Source of the DNA: an uncultured Porphyromonas sp.
GTDB taxonomy: Bacteria; Bacteroidota; Bacteroidia; Bacteroidales; Porphyromonadaceae
Reading direction: 5' to 3'
Length of the DNA stretch: 53,423 nucleotides
Assembly (NCBI GenBank): GCA_900539155.1
Contig: UQBE01000010.1
Location: forward strand, 1 to 53,423
Part shown: positions 8,367 to 16,194 of the stretch, piece after piece
Numbering within the stretch: position 1 is the stretch's first letter
Layout of the letters: each line of letters begins with the position of its first letter
Position numbers and translations under genes: made by a program
The notes under the pieces: generated by a model
Database searches by the model: none
Seen by the model: the letters and a program-made list of their open reading frames with translations, nothing else
What the model was told of the DNA's origin: nothing

Positions 8367-9884
8367 TTAGTAACGGTTGATAAGATTTACCGTATAGCTG
8401 TGGATCGTCCAGGGGAGTACGCGCAGCTGTACAGAGAGGTGAGTCTTCTTCGTCTCTAGAGGATCATCGGGCTTGATCTCATCCTTGTCTGCTACACCCA
8501 TCTCGCCGAAGCCTGTGATGTGTGCATGGTAGACCTGGTTGCGGACCGTAGGAGACTCGCTGATTGTCTTATCTAGATTGCTGTACTCAACGTCTGGGTT
8601 TAGCCAGATGTAGTAGTACATCTCACCATTCTTGTACTCCTTAGCGCTCTGCTTCTTCTCGGAGGTGCCTGTTGCGTTGACATCCATAGCCTCAGCCTTC
8701 TCCTTGGTAGAGTAGAACTTACCATCAGATAGACCTAGGAAGACAGTCTGAGCATTTTCGTTTGCAGGAGCAGCGCCATCGATCTTGTCTACGGTGAAGG
8801 TAGCCTTGATCTCGAACATGGTCGTGTTACCCTTCATGTACTTGCCCTTAGCGTGTGTGACTGGGAGGACGAACTTGCTGAACTTCTCCTCGCCTAGAGC
8901 TTTCTTGACGTTATCAACGGAGTTATCGGTTGCAGTGAGAGCAGCCTTGTAACCCTCAGCGTCAGAGAAAAGCATCTTGTTTGCGCCCTCCGTAACTAGG
9001 TTAGCCCAAGTACTAGATGTAGGAATGAAGTCGTAGACAGGAGCTGCGACCTTCCAGTTCTTGCGATCCTCTAGGACGTTGAACTGAAGGGCACTACCAG
9101 TTACCTGATACATAATATCTTTGACGGTGACCGTTGCTGTCTTTGACTCTGTCGTTGTTGTCTTACCCTCAGCGTCAATTTCCGTGAAGGTGCGCTTGAT
9201 ATCGATCGTCTTGACAGCCTCATCGTCTACCGTGGCGATAGCACGAGAAGCGACACGTGATACGCGTACCTCGACACGGTTAGCCTTACCACCGATAGCA
9301 TCTTCCTTGCTGATGTTTGGTGCGATCGTTACGTCCTCAGGAGCTTTCTCATTGGTCATTAGGACGATATCCTTCTCAGCGTCGTACTTAGCTACATCAG
9401 CGATAGCAGCAACCGTAGCGACAGCCTTCTTGAACTCATCGTCAAATGTCGCTCCATTAGCGGCCTTCTGATCGAGGATGCTCGTGACCTTGTTGTTGAC
9501 ATCATTGATGACAACGTAGACCTTTACCTTGTCACCAGACTTAGCCTCTACAGCGAGGTTAGGAGCGAGGATACCATTGTTGATGCCCCCGAAGTTGGCC
9601 TCGGTAAATTGATTTGAGCTGATTGTGGTAGTACCATTAGACGTGGTGGCTACGTAGACCTTAATCTTCTTGATCACGTCACGACCCTGCCACTCACCTT
9701 TTTGGTTGTAGTCTCCAGGGAGATCACGAGTCTCAGGTGCTGGGAAGCGGACTGATACACCTACATAGGTGTCGCACTGACCGTTTTGGAGTGCAGCCTC
9801 TTGTCTGTCACTCTTGCAGCTTGCTAGCCCAAGCAGAAGTGCTGCAGAGGCCAGAAGAGCTGTTCTCATTCTTAGTTTCATCAT
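8367..9884 (-). CDS. mfa1: Mfa1-family major fimbrial shaft subunit precursor
   Basis: A 505-residue lipoprotein precursor with lipobox LASC (Cys23). After the lipobox come TYVGVSVRFPAPETRDLP and then GEWQGRDVIKKIKVYV, which align well with the Mfa1 pattern of P. gingivalis (GEWAGKDKIEKVSIYM). Family fimbrillins mature by Arg-gingipain cleavage in this loop, exposing a groove for donor-strand polymerisation; Arg53 in ETRDLP is the candidate site. YHAHITGFGEMG and LRVLPWTIHSY near the end match the closing strands of Mfa1-type pilins. The RNHxY motif of the accessory proteins is replaced by RNQVYHAHI. Its place between the DUF3868/OmpA-like gene and the anchor gene supports the assignment. The start may be either of two adjacent ATGs (9884 or 9881). 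Confidence 0.88.
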   Translation of the reverse strand: MMKLRMRTALLASAALLLGLASCKSDRQEAALQNGQCDTYVGVSVRFPAPETRDLPGDYNQKGEWQGRDVIKKIKVYVATTSNGTTTISSNQFTEANFGGINNGILAPNLAVEAKSGDKVKVYVVINDVNNKVTSILDQKAANGATFDDEFKKAVATVAAIADVAKYDAEKDIVLMTNEKAPEDVTIAPNISKEDAIGGKANRVEVRVSRVASRAIATVDDEAVKTIDIKRTFTEIDAEGKTTTTESKTATVTVKDIMYQVTGSALQFNVLEDRKNWKVAAPVYDFIPTSSTWANLVTEGANKMLFSDAEGYKAALTATDNSVDNVKKALGEEKFSKFVLPVTHAKGKYMKGNTTMFEIKATFTVDKIDGAAPANENAQTVFLGLSDGKFYSTKEKAEAMDVNATGTSEKKQSAKEYKNGEMYYYIWLNPDVEYSNLDKTISESPTVRNQVYHAHITGFGEMGVADKDEIKPDDPLETKKTHLSVQLRVLPWTIHSYTVNLINRY

Positions 9885-9963
9885 TGTTAGTTGATTAAAT
9901 TGTTATTATGAAGTACTGTTTAAGTGCTTTGGATTGAAGTTTGTCTCCTATTATGGGAGGGGG

Positions 9964-11436
9964 TTACAAGCTTTGTAAGAGCTTCTCTAGTTCGACTAGA
10001 TTGGTCGCAGCCTCTAGGCTACCCTGAGCCTTGGCCTGCTCGAGATAACTCTTAGCCTGCTCGTAGTTGCCTAGCTTACTATAGGCGACACCTATATTAT
10101 TGAGTGCGTTGGGGTCGTGCTGTAGCTTGCTCAGACGATCTATGGCGACCTGATAGCTGCCCGCCTCGATGTCAGAGGCACTCGCGTTGATGATGGCTAC
10201 AGGCTCATTGGGATACATACGTGTAGCTATGTCAAAGACCTGCTTGAACTCAGGCGAGTCAGCTGGATAGCTCTTAGCGACGAGATACATCTCGTTGAGG
10301 CTGAGCAGGCGTGGATTGACCTTGATGACTTCACGCGCCTCAGCTACGTCAAACGCCTTAACCTCGTAAGCGACCGTGTACTCCGTACGACGTATCTGCG
10401 GGTAGTAGTCACGCAGCATGATCTGATAGGTCTCGCCATGGGAGAGACGCTTGAGATATGCATCACGCGCATCGGGATTGTCAATCTCGTCGATGATGCG
10501 GAGTATCTCGTCCTTGTCCTGGATGAAGGAAGCAGCAATGACCTCACGGGTCTTGACCCAGTCCTCACCATATCCAGAGACCTGGAGCTGATTAGTCGGT
10601 AGGTTGTAGCGCTGCGCTAGGTACTGTGCGAAGGAGTTCGAGCGACGCTCTGCCAGTGCCTTGTTGTAGCTGAAGGTACCCTCCGGAGAAGCGTATCCTA
10701 CGACAGAGAGCTGTGTCACCTTGATATTCTTGTCTCCAGTGATCTCATCCATCACCTTACGCACCTCAGCCAGGACCTGTCCATTGCTCTTGTAGTTGGG
10801 GTCTAGGTCGTGCTTAGCAGAGCGGAAGTTGAGCACTGCTATATGCTTGTCTGCACGCGCCTTGACAGGCTCAACCTCAGGCACGATATAAGAGAGCTGA
10901 TAATTTGGCTGGTAAGGATCTGTGAGGAAGGGGGTGCGGAGCACCTGCGACTCCTCAAGCTTGAAGCAGTCGGAGCAGCCATAGACACGCTCCACGAGGA
11001 GTAGGTCGGCCTGACTCATCCACTCCTTGCGGGGGATGGTGTAGCTATAGGTGACTCGCTGGGCGGTGCCATTCTTGCGGCGTAGTGACTGGAGTGCTTC
11101 TGTCTCCCACTCATCGCGGATACCGGTAGATGCTTTGCGCTCCTGTATGATGCTACGCTTACGTCCCTCGATCTGTACTGGGGGGAGTAGCTCGACCACC
11201 TTGCCACTATCCTTCATACGTAGGGCGGGTGAGAGACGTAGCAGGTCGTTAGAGCGGAGGTGTAGCCCGTCGAGGACTATGTCCATCTGTACGGTCACGA
11301 TGTCTGTCGCTTTGCTCACCTCTACATGATCTACAGATATCTGATGGATATAAGGCGTCTGAGCAGCGAGAGTCGCTGGGAGCGTCAGTAGCAGTGATAT
11401 AGCCACTAGGGCATATTTGATCTTGTTCATAGTCAA
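9964..11436 (-). CDS. DUF3868/OmpA-like outer membrane-associated protein with C-terminal TPR
   Basis: A 490-residue secreted protein with an uncleaved-Cys signal peptide (MNKIKYALVAISLLLTLPAT...). Residues about 25-170 form a DUF3868-type beta domain common in Bacteroidota fimbrial loci. Residues about 195-300 are an OmpA-C-like peptidoglycan-binding domain (IAVLNFRSAKHDL, VVGYASPEG, NKALAERRSNSF). The last 100 residues look like TPR repeats (ALNNIGVAYSKLGNYEQAKSYLEQA). It is 14 bp downstream of the DUF3575 gene and 79 bp upstream of the shaft gene. A role in tethering or assembling fimbriae at the cell wall is inferred. The start could be the first or the second Met (11436 or 11430). Confidence 0.8.
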   Translation of the reverse strand: MTMNKIKYALVAISLLLTLPATLAAQTPYIHQISVDHVEVSKATDIVTVQMDIVLDGLHLRSNDLLRLSPALRMKDSGKVVELLPPVQIEGRKRSIIQERKASTGIRDEWETEALQSLRRKNGTAQRVTYSYTIPRKEWMSQADLLLVERVYGCSDCFKLEESQVLRTPFLTDPYQPNYQLSYIVPEVEPVKARADKHIAVLNFRSAKHDLDPNYKSNGQVLAEVRKVMDEITGDKNIKVTQLSVVGYASPEGTFSYNKALAERRSNSFAQYLAQRYNLPTNQLQVSGYGEDWVKTREVIAASFIQDKDEILRIIDEIDNPDARDAYLKRLSHGETYQIMLRDYYPQIRRTEYTVAYEVKAFDVAEAREVIKVNPRLLSLNEMYLVAKSYPADSPEFKQVFDIATRMYPNEPVAIINASASDIEAGSYQVAIDRLSKLQHDPNALNNIGVAYSKLGNYEQAKSYLEQAKAQGSLEAATNLVELEKLLQSL

Positions 11437-11450
11437 GCTGTTCGTCTAGT

Positions 11451-12043
11451 TTAAAAGAGATATATGAGCGACATCGTAGCGCGTGTCACGCCCCAGTAGT
11501 TGTATGCTCCCTCAGCCTCCTTGGTGCCACAAGTAGCGCAGGGAAACTTCTCGTACTGTATGCGTGCGTAGCCACCTCCTATGGAGGTCTCTACGTTCCA
11601 ATGCTTGCTAAGTATCCACTGATAGCCATAGGATAGGCCTGCACCGTAGAAGTAGCCCTGGAAGCGATGATTGTTGAACGCCTTGAGCCTCCCGACGGGG
11701 ATGTTGATACCTCCTATATTATATTGTCCTGTGTGGAGGTGTAGTCCTAGGAAGTGACCATTGAAGACATCACAAGCCCACCAGCGTAGCTCCGGCTGGA
11801 GTAGCCAATGCTTGTAGCGGGTATCCTCGTCAAAGGCCCATAGGCTCCCCCCACCACCTATCTCTAGCGTGAGCTGCTTGCCTAGTCTAAACTCGGCTGC
11901 AGCGTTTGGTGCTGTGGTGGCTCCATAGAGGAGGTTAATCTTGCCGGCTACCTTCTGCGCCTCTCCTTGCTCAGGCAGGAAGAGCAGTAGGCAACCTGTG
12001 ATGAGGGCTAGGAGTGCCCTCTGTGTGTTACGATAGTGATGCA

Positions 12044-12047
<4 letters not shown>
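11451..12047 (-). CDS. DUF3575 outer-membrane beta-barrel protein, first gene of the fimbrial operon
   Basis: A 198-residue protein with a signal peptide (through GEAQ at about residue 30) and a small beta-barrel pattern: alternating aromatic/hydrophobic strands (KQLTLEIGGGGSLWAF, WLLQPELRWWACDVFNGHF, YFYGAGLSYGYQWIL) and a terminal aromatic residue (LIYLF). This matches the DUF3575 family often found at the head of Mfa/Fim-like loci next to DUF3868 genes. The exact role is unknown; outer membrane placement is inferred from the barrel pattern. Its ATGATG start overlaps the TGA of an upstream 110-codon frame that runs through the (CT)15 tract, allowing possible translational coupling. Confidence 0.8.
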
Positions 12048-12376
<329 letters not shown>

Positions 12377-12592
12377 ATATCCGTACTATGTGCTACCACT
12401 CCGCCCCGACGCTCTTGACGAGACGACGAGTCGATGGAGGCGATGCGCCTACGGGTCTGGAGGAGCCTGAAGAAAGAAGGCTCCTGAGGGTCGTTCGGGT
12501 GGCACCCTCGACGAGATATTGAGCTAGAGATTAGGTTCAATATGTTGCTGTCTTTTGTAGGGAGACGTGATGTATCCCCATTGTTCTGAGTG

Positions 12593-12600
12593 CAAAGGTA
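12593..12600 (-). promoter_or_regulatory. Promoter -7 box of the fimbrial operon
   Basis: TACCTTTG on the minus strand, a perfect Bacteroidota sigma-ABfr -7 box, predicts a start near 12586 and a leader of about 540 nt. No TTTG lies at the usual 19-21 bp upstream; the nearest is 26 bp away, inside the operator-like dyads, so an activator may be needed. Confidence 0.6.
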
Positions 12601-12622
12601 GAGAAAAGTCCTAAAAAGTCTT

Positions 12623-12660
12623 TTGACAAATTCGGTCAAACGCTTGACATATTCAATCAA
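12623..12660 (-). promoter_or_regulatory. Two operator-like dyads upstream of the fimbrial promoter
   Basis: TTGAC-N7-GTCAA at 12623-12639 is a perfect dyad. A second copy with one mismatch in the arm (TTGAC-N7-ATCAA) lies at 12644-12660, exactly 21 bp further. Their spacers are also similar (AAATTCG and ATATTCA). They cover the -33 region of the promoter at 12593-12600, the position of an activator or repressor site. No cognate regulator gene is in the window. Confidence 0.55.
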
Positions 12661-12974
12661 AATGAAAAATTTCCTCTTCGCAGACTTTTCAAACTGGGCG
12701 GAACCATGGTCTCACCTTATGGAAGTGCGGCTACTTTCCTGCGGAGAAGCCGAATGGTCCCAGCGGTGGTACTGAAAAGCTCCAAGGCAGTGCCATAACT
12801 CTTGAAACAGTCTCAAGCGAGGAATAGATGAGGTTACTATTATATAATGTGTCACCCATGGATTGGCTGTTGGCTGTTGGCTGTTGGCTATCGGAACCAT
12901 CGGAACCATCGGAGCTATCAGAGTGATCGGATACCTAGCTTCTGACCTCAAACCTCTAACTTCTAATCTCTATT
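12661..12974. repeat. Non-coding stretch with 7-bp and 9-bp tandem repeats
   Basis: No gene is visible. TTGGCTG occurs four times in tandem at 12863-12890, followed by about 4.5 degenerate copies of the 9-mer ATCGGAACC at 12890-12931. A related 9-mer array in opposite orientation lies at 41180-41224. A degenerate TGACGCATTAT-family repeat (minus orientation) lies at about 12842-12858. The segment ends in a CTCTAACTTCTAATCTCTA tract that leads into repeat copy B. Confidence 0.75.
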
Positions 12975-13204
12975 TTCGAATATCCACGTGGGGAATCTGA
13001 AATCTCCACGTGGATATTTTTTATTTTCCACGTGGGCGTGATTCATTTCCTCCGAAGTTTCATTTGATTCCTCCGAGGAATTTTTTCTTCCCCACGTGGA
13101 AAATAAAAATTCTCCACCTGGATATTTCGAAATATCCACGTGGAGGATCCGTTTTCCCCGACACAGCACCGTATCGATATGTAGTCGGGTCTGAATTATT
13201 GTAA
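12975..13204 (+). repeat. Palindrome-array repeat, copy B (complete)
   Basis: Six CCACGTGG-type octamers start at 12984, 13006, 13028, 13092, 13114 (CCACCTGG) and 13136, with spacings of 22, 22, 64, 22 and 22 bp. The central gap holds two CTCC-GAGG-like dyads centred near 13053 and 13074, so eight dyads are phased at 21-22 bp, symmetric about 13063. Flanks are AT-rich. The tail at 13147-13204 has a CCCGAC...GTCGGG hairpin. Copy C has the same spacing and more than 85% visible identity. Frames on both strands are open across it, a by-product of the palindromes. It lies between the fimbrial leader and the SRP RNA-tRNA terminator. Confidence 0.95.
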
Positions 13205-13311
13205 CAACCCGACGTCGAGTTTCTCCAGATGTGACCGGAGCCGAATCCCGAAAGCAACATAGCGATTCGCCTTTTTGCAACAGTCTCCCTGCGGTCGGAT
13301 GATCTGAGTAC

Positions 13312-13350
13312 AAAAAAAAAGAGCAGACTGCTAAGCTTAGCAATCTGCTC
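13312..13350 (-). terminator. Intrinsic terminator of the ffs-tRNA-Thr transcript
   Basis: On the minus strand GAGCAGATTGCTAA and TTAGCAGTCTGCTC form a stem (one mismatch) followed by nine T residues (A9 at 13312-13320 on the plus strand). It lies 42 bp beyond the tRNA 3' end. Confidence 0.93.
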
Positions 13351-13391
13351 GTCAATTGTAGATGTAGTCTTTAGGACTAGCCTTGTGAGAG

Positions 13392-13464
13392 AGCCTCTTG
13401 TCGGACTCGAACCAACGACCCCGAGATTACAAATCACGTGCTCTACCAACTGAGCTAAAGAGGC
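13392..13464 (-). tRNA. tRNA-Thr (anticodon TGT)
   Basis: A 73-nt cloverleaf on the minus strand: acceptor stem GCCTCTT/AAGAGGC, D-arm GCTCAGTTGGTAGAGC, anticodon loop TTTGTAA giving anticodon TGT, and T-arm GTTGGTTCGAGTCCGAC. CCA is not encoded. The anticodon stem has one T-T mismatch. The tRNA starts four bases after the SRP RNA helix ends, and the two share promoter and terminator. Confidence 0.95.
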
Positions 13465-13468
13465 AAAA

Positions 13469-13564
13469 GGGCGAGCACTCCACATCGCGCCGCTACAACC
13501 CGCTACCCTTGCTGCGGTCAAGCCCTGGGGGATTCACAGGGAGCTGGCCGTGTGGCACTCGCCC
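13469..13564 (-). ncRNA. ffs: Small signal recognition particle RNA (4.5S)
   Basis: A roughly 96-nt RNA that folds as one long hairpin: 5' GGGCGAG and CCACA pair with 3' TGTGG and CTCGCCC. The apical part reads GTGAATCCCCCAGGGC, then TTGA, then CCGCAGCAAGGGTAG, matching the conserved Ffh-binding domain of bacterial SRP RNA (AGG...GCAGCA-type internal loops). It binds Ffh and targets membrane proteins to the Sec translocon. The promoter box at 13571-13578 puts the transcription start exactly at the first helix base. The RNA ends in UUUU directly at the tRNA-Thr 5' end, so RNase P cleavage of the tRNA may create its 3' end. Confidence 0.88.
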
Positions 13565-13570
13565 GGATCA

Positions 13571-13601
13571 CAAAGGTACGACAATTTTCTTAATATGCAA
13601 G
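13571..13601 (-). promoter_or_regulatory. Promoter of the ffs-tRNA-Thr unit
   Basis: The -7 box TACCTTTG (13571-13578) and a -33 element CTTG (13598-13601) on the minus strand are separated by 19 bp, close to the TTTG-N19-21-TAnnTTTG consensus. The start is predicted near 13564. Confidence 0.75.
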
Positions 13602-13636
13602 CCTTGCCGGACCTTATTTGCGTAAGAGTCTGTCGA

Positions 13637-14665
13637 CTACTTATATATCTCGCTGAGTATCTGATCGATCTGCTCTCCGCGAAGGTCGCGCTGCATGATG
13701 ACTCCGTCAGGCCCTATGAGCATAATCTGCGGGATGCCCATGATGCCGTAGAGTGAGGTAGCGTGATTATTCTGCTCGTCGAAGATTTGTGGATAGGGAA
13801 TTCCTAGCTCTTTGATGGCCTGGAGATGATCCTCGTGACTGCCTTCCCAGACGCCTACTCCGAGGACGAGGAGGCCCTTGTCCTTGTACTTCTTGTGCAT
13901 CTGGATGAGCGTAGGTATCTCATGTTTGCAGGGACCACACCAGGATGCCCAGAAGTCTACGAGCGCATACTGACCCTGACCTACGTAGTCGGAGAGCTTG
14001 ACCCGCTCACCCGCTGGGGTGATACCCTCAAAGTCGGCAAAGGGCTTGCCAGGCTTTGTGGCACTGATGCCACGGATTATGGTAAGCATGGTTTCGTGGC
14101 CAGGGAGGCACTTGACGTTTTCGCCCATCTCCTCAAGAGGCTTTTGGAACTCAGAGAGGTCGTCAAAGAGGTAGGGCGCATACTGTAGAGCGCGTAGGAC
14201 GAAGGGGTTGTTCTTTTGCTCTGCCACGAACTTGCGGATGACCTCCTGTCCCTTGGGTTGGTCGAGGCTGTCTGCCTGTAGGATGACCATGAGTTGCTGC
14301 TCGAAGTCGCGGCAAGCATCGTTGGCTGGAGAGCCTGTAATCCAGTTGTCGCCGGCGGTGTAGTCGAGAGAGGTCTCCTCATAGACGAACTGAGCGTTGA
14401 GCGGGGTGTCCGAGCAAGAAAGCAGATAGAGGTAACCTTTCTGGAGGTTGTCTAGAGCGAGGCTTGCGACGCTGTCCTTGATGACGATGCTGTCGATGGG
14501 AGTCTCAGGCTTGGATTCGTCATATAGGTAGGCAGTCTTGCCAGTTAGCTCGCTGAGCCCGTGGAGGCGTAGCTCGTTCTTCTGGCTGTCACGCTTACAG
14601 CTACCCACCATAAGGAGCATTCCTAGGGCAACTAGCAGAGACGATAGGGATAGAAAACGTTTCAT
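13637..14665 (-). CDS. Thioredoxin-fold lipoprotein (TlpA/ResA-like thiol-disulfide oxidoreductase)
   Basis: A 342-residue lipoprotein (lipobox VGSC, Cys23). Residues 30-110 resemble the N-terminal DUF4369 domain that precedes AhpC/TSA-type thioredoxins in Bacteroidota. A helical linker follows, then a thioredoxin domain from about residue 205 with FADFEGITPAGERVKLSDY, the active site WCGPC (Cys243, Cys246) and a cis-proline segment IMGIPQIMLI. It probably reduces or exchanges disulfides in periplasmic or outer membrane proteins. Its ATG overlaps the TGA of bioC (ATGA), so the two are translationally coupled, although no link to biotin synthesis is obvious. Confidence 0.88.
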   Translation of the reverse strand: MKRFLSLSSLLVALGMLLMVGSCKRDSQKNELRLHGLSELTGKTAYLYDESKPETPIDSIVIKDSVASLALDNLQKGYLYLLSCSDTPLNAQFVYEETSLDYTAGDNWITGSPANDACRDFEQQLMVILQADSLDQPKGQEVIRKFVAEQKNNPFVLRALQYAPYLFDDLSEFQKPLEEMGENVKCLPGHETMLTIIRGISATKPGKPFADFEGITPAGERVKLSDYVGQGQYALVDFWASWCGPCKHEIPTLIQMHKKYKDKGLLVLGVGVWEGSHEDHLQAIKELGIPYPQIFDEQNNHATSLYGIMGIPQIMLIGPDGVIMQRDLRGEQIDQILSEIYK

Positions 14666-15435
14666 AGTTGATGTCGTTTGTTGATGATGATGTACATAGG
14701 ATGGAAGGTGAGTGTGACCTCACCATCTTTTGTTGCAAAGTTAGTGATATATTTTTGCATAAAGAGCTTGAGCTGTCTCGGTGTGCGTATCTGCTGTGGA
14801 GCGCCGGGGAGCATACCTGTGCCTGTGTGACGCAGATGGTTGAGGACAGCAAGTGGATTGGCAAAGGGGATGACGAGCTGCTCGGATCGGAGCTCGTAGG
14901 CGTAGCCTAGCTCCTCTAAGGTGCAGCGCCAGTCGGCGAGGGTGGGGTAGTCTAGCCCTTGACCTGTGAGCTGGCGTAGCTCGAGGAGGTTGTCGGGACC
15001 GAAGGTGCTGACGGCGAGGAGTGCATCTGGAGTGACTTCGCGGACGACGCGCTGGAGGTATGCTCTGGGGTCGGGGAGCCACTGGATGGCACTACTGGAT
15101 ACGAAGAGGTCGATGGCTCGTCCCTCGAGGGAGCAAGCAGAGGCATCTCCGACTAGTAGCTCAGGTGCTGGGTCGCTCAGGGGAGGTATCTGTGCTAGGA
15201 GTGCTGCGGACAAGTCTGCGAGGGTCCAATGGTTAATCTGTGCGAGCTGATCTATACGCTCCGTCAGCAGTCCAGAGCCCGTACCCATCTCAAAGGCATG
15301 AGCAAAGTGACGCTCTGCCTTAGGTAGATGCTCATCAAGCAGCTGCACGAGGCGATCGATCACGAGTCGCTGTGGCTCGGCTGCTGCGTTGTAGTGCGCT
15401 GCTGCACGGTCGAACTGACGAGCGAGAGAGGTCAT
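14662..15435 (-). CDS. bioC: Malonyl-ACP O-methyltransferase BioC
   Basis: A 257-residue SAM-dependent methyltransferase. BioC methylates the free carboxyl of malonyl-ACP so that fatty acid synthesis can build the pimeloyl chain of biotin. The start at 15435 (MTSLARQFDRAAAHYNAAA) gives the usual BioC N-terminus; the longer open frame to 15564 would overlap bioG. The SAM-binding motif FEMGTGSGLLTERI is at about residue 50, followed by LFVSSSAIQWLPDP, the BioC-type segment with an aromatic residue before the loop. It lies 40 bp after bioG and overlaps the next gene by 4 bp. Together with bioG and bioF it supports the assignment over other class I methyltransferases. Confidence 0.88.
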   Translation of the reverse strand: MTSLARQFDRAAAHYNAAAEPQRLVIDRLVQLLDEHLPKAERHFAHAFEMGTGSGLLTERIDQLAQINHWTLADLSAALLAQIPPLSDPAPELLVGDASACSLEGRAIDLFVSSSAIQWLPDPRAYLQRVVREVTPDALLAVSTFGPDNLLELRQLTGQGLDYPTLADWRCTLEELGYAYELRSEQLVIPFANPLAVLNHLRHTGTGMLPGAPQQIRTPRQLKLFMQKYITNFATKDGEVTLTFHPMYIIINKRHQL

Positions 15436-15475
15436 AGACGCTGGGTGGGGTGGATGAATGGTAGGATTCACTGGT

Positions 15476-16189
15476 TTACTCGATGGATGTCCATAGCTCA
15501 CTCCACGAGTGCCACAGGTCAAAGAGGTAGTGGTACCCGTCGGGGAGTAGTAGGGTGGGGACATTGACTGCCTCCCATAGCGTGGAGAGGTTTTTCGCAG
15601 GGAAGATCTGATCGCGCTCTCCGATAATCGCCAGATCCCACGCTAGGCGAGTGTGGGGCGTTGTCTCGGGCTCTTCAGAAGTAGCTAGGCTGTCGTAGAC
15701 TGCTTGCAGTTCGTTGCGAAGCTCTGTGGTGGGTCGCTCGGAGAGGATGTCGTAGAGCTGCTTGTATCGCTTGCCTCCACACATACGACGGTTGAAGCGC
15801 TGGCGGTTTTCGTCAGTTAGCCCCTCCAGTGTCCCTATGAATATTTGGCTAGGGATGCCCCACTGGTCGTGCATAGGGTAGGGCGAGCCGGCGACCGCTA
15901 TGAGCCTTTGTATGGTAGGTAGCGTGGACCAGTGGGGGATGACTTGCTCGGCAGCCCATACGCCTAGCGACCAAGCCACGATGGTGACTGCTTCGTAGGA
16001 GTCCCAGGGTAAGTCTGCGAGGTCGTCGCTCAGCTTGAGAGACCGATAGTCGTACAGTGCGAGTAAGTCGTACTGATCAGGCAAGATCAGGTGTGAGACC
16101 GTGGCAGGCGTCATACCCCATCCGCAGAAGTATATGATGAGTTGGCGGGCGGGAGTCTGGTCATTATTTCGCTGGAAGGTGTACTGCAT
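15476..16189 (-). CDS. bioG: Pimeloyl-ACP methyl ester esterase, BioG type (DUF452)
   Basis: A 237-residue alpha/beta hydrolase. It would remove the methyl group from pimeloyl-ACP methyl ester, ending chain growth before BioF acts. Features are an early YFCGWGMTP loop (oxyanion region), nucleophile elbow VAWSLGVWAA with Ser74, and a C-terminal GYHYLF with His220. WSLGVWA and the position between bioF and bioC are typical of BioG, the esterase used by many Bacteroidota instead of BioH. The gap to bioF is only 5 bp, so they form one operon. BioA, BioD and BioB are not in this window. Confidence 0.88.
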   Translation of the reverse strand: MQYTFQRNNDQTPARQLIIYFCGWGMTPATVSHLILPDQYDLLALYDYRSLKLSDDLADLPWDSYEAVTIVAWSLGVWAAEQVIPHWSTLPTIQRLIAVAGSPYPMHDQWGIPSQIFIGTLEGLTDENRQRFNRRMCGGKRYKQLYDILSERPTTELRNELQAVYDSLATSEEPETTPHTRLAWDLAIIGERDQIFPAKNLSTLWEAVNVPTLLLPDGYHYLFDLWHSWSELWTSIE

Positions 16190-16194
16190 AGGCT

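Noticed and set aside
12975..13204. CRISPR array
   Set aside because: Unit cores are 8 bp, spacers 13-14 bp and similar between copies, and the element recurs at four loci. No cas genes are in the window.
12963..13521. Open reading frames on both strands across repeat copy B (and likewise 31951-32191 across copy C) encoding FSTW/FPTW-like peptides
   Set aside because: The frames arise because the DNA is a palindromic array lacking stops; the 22-bp unit is not a multiple of 3, there is no signal or known domain, and frames differ between copies. They are treated as repeat DNA, not genes.
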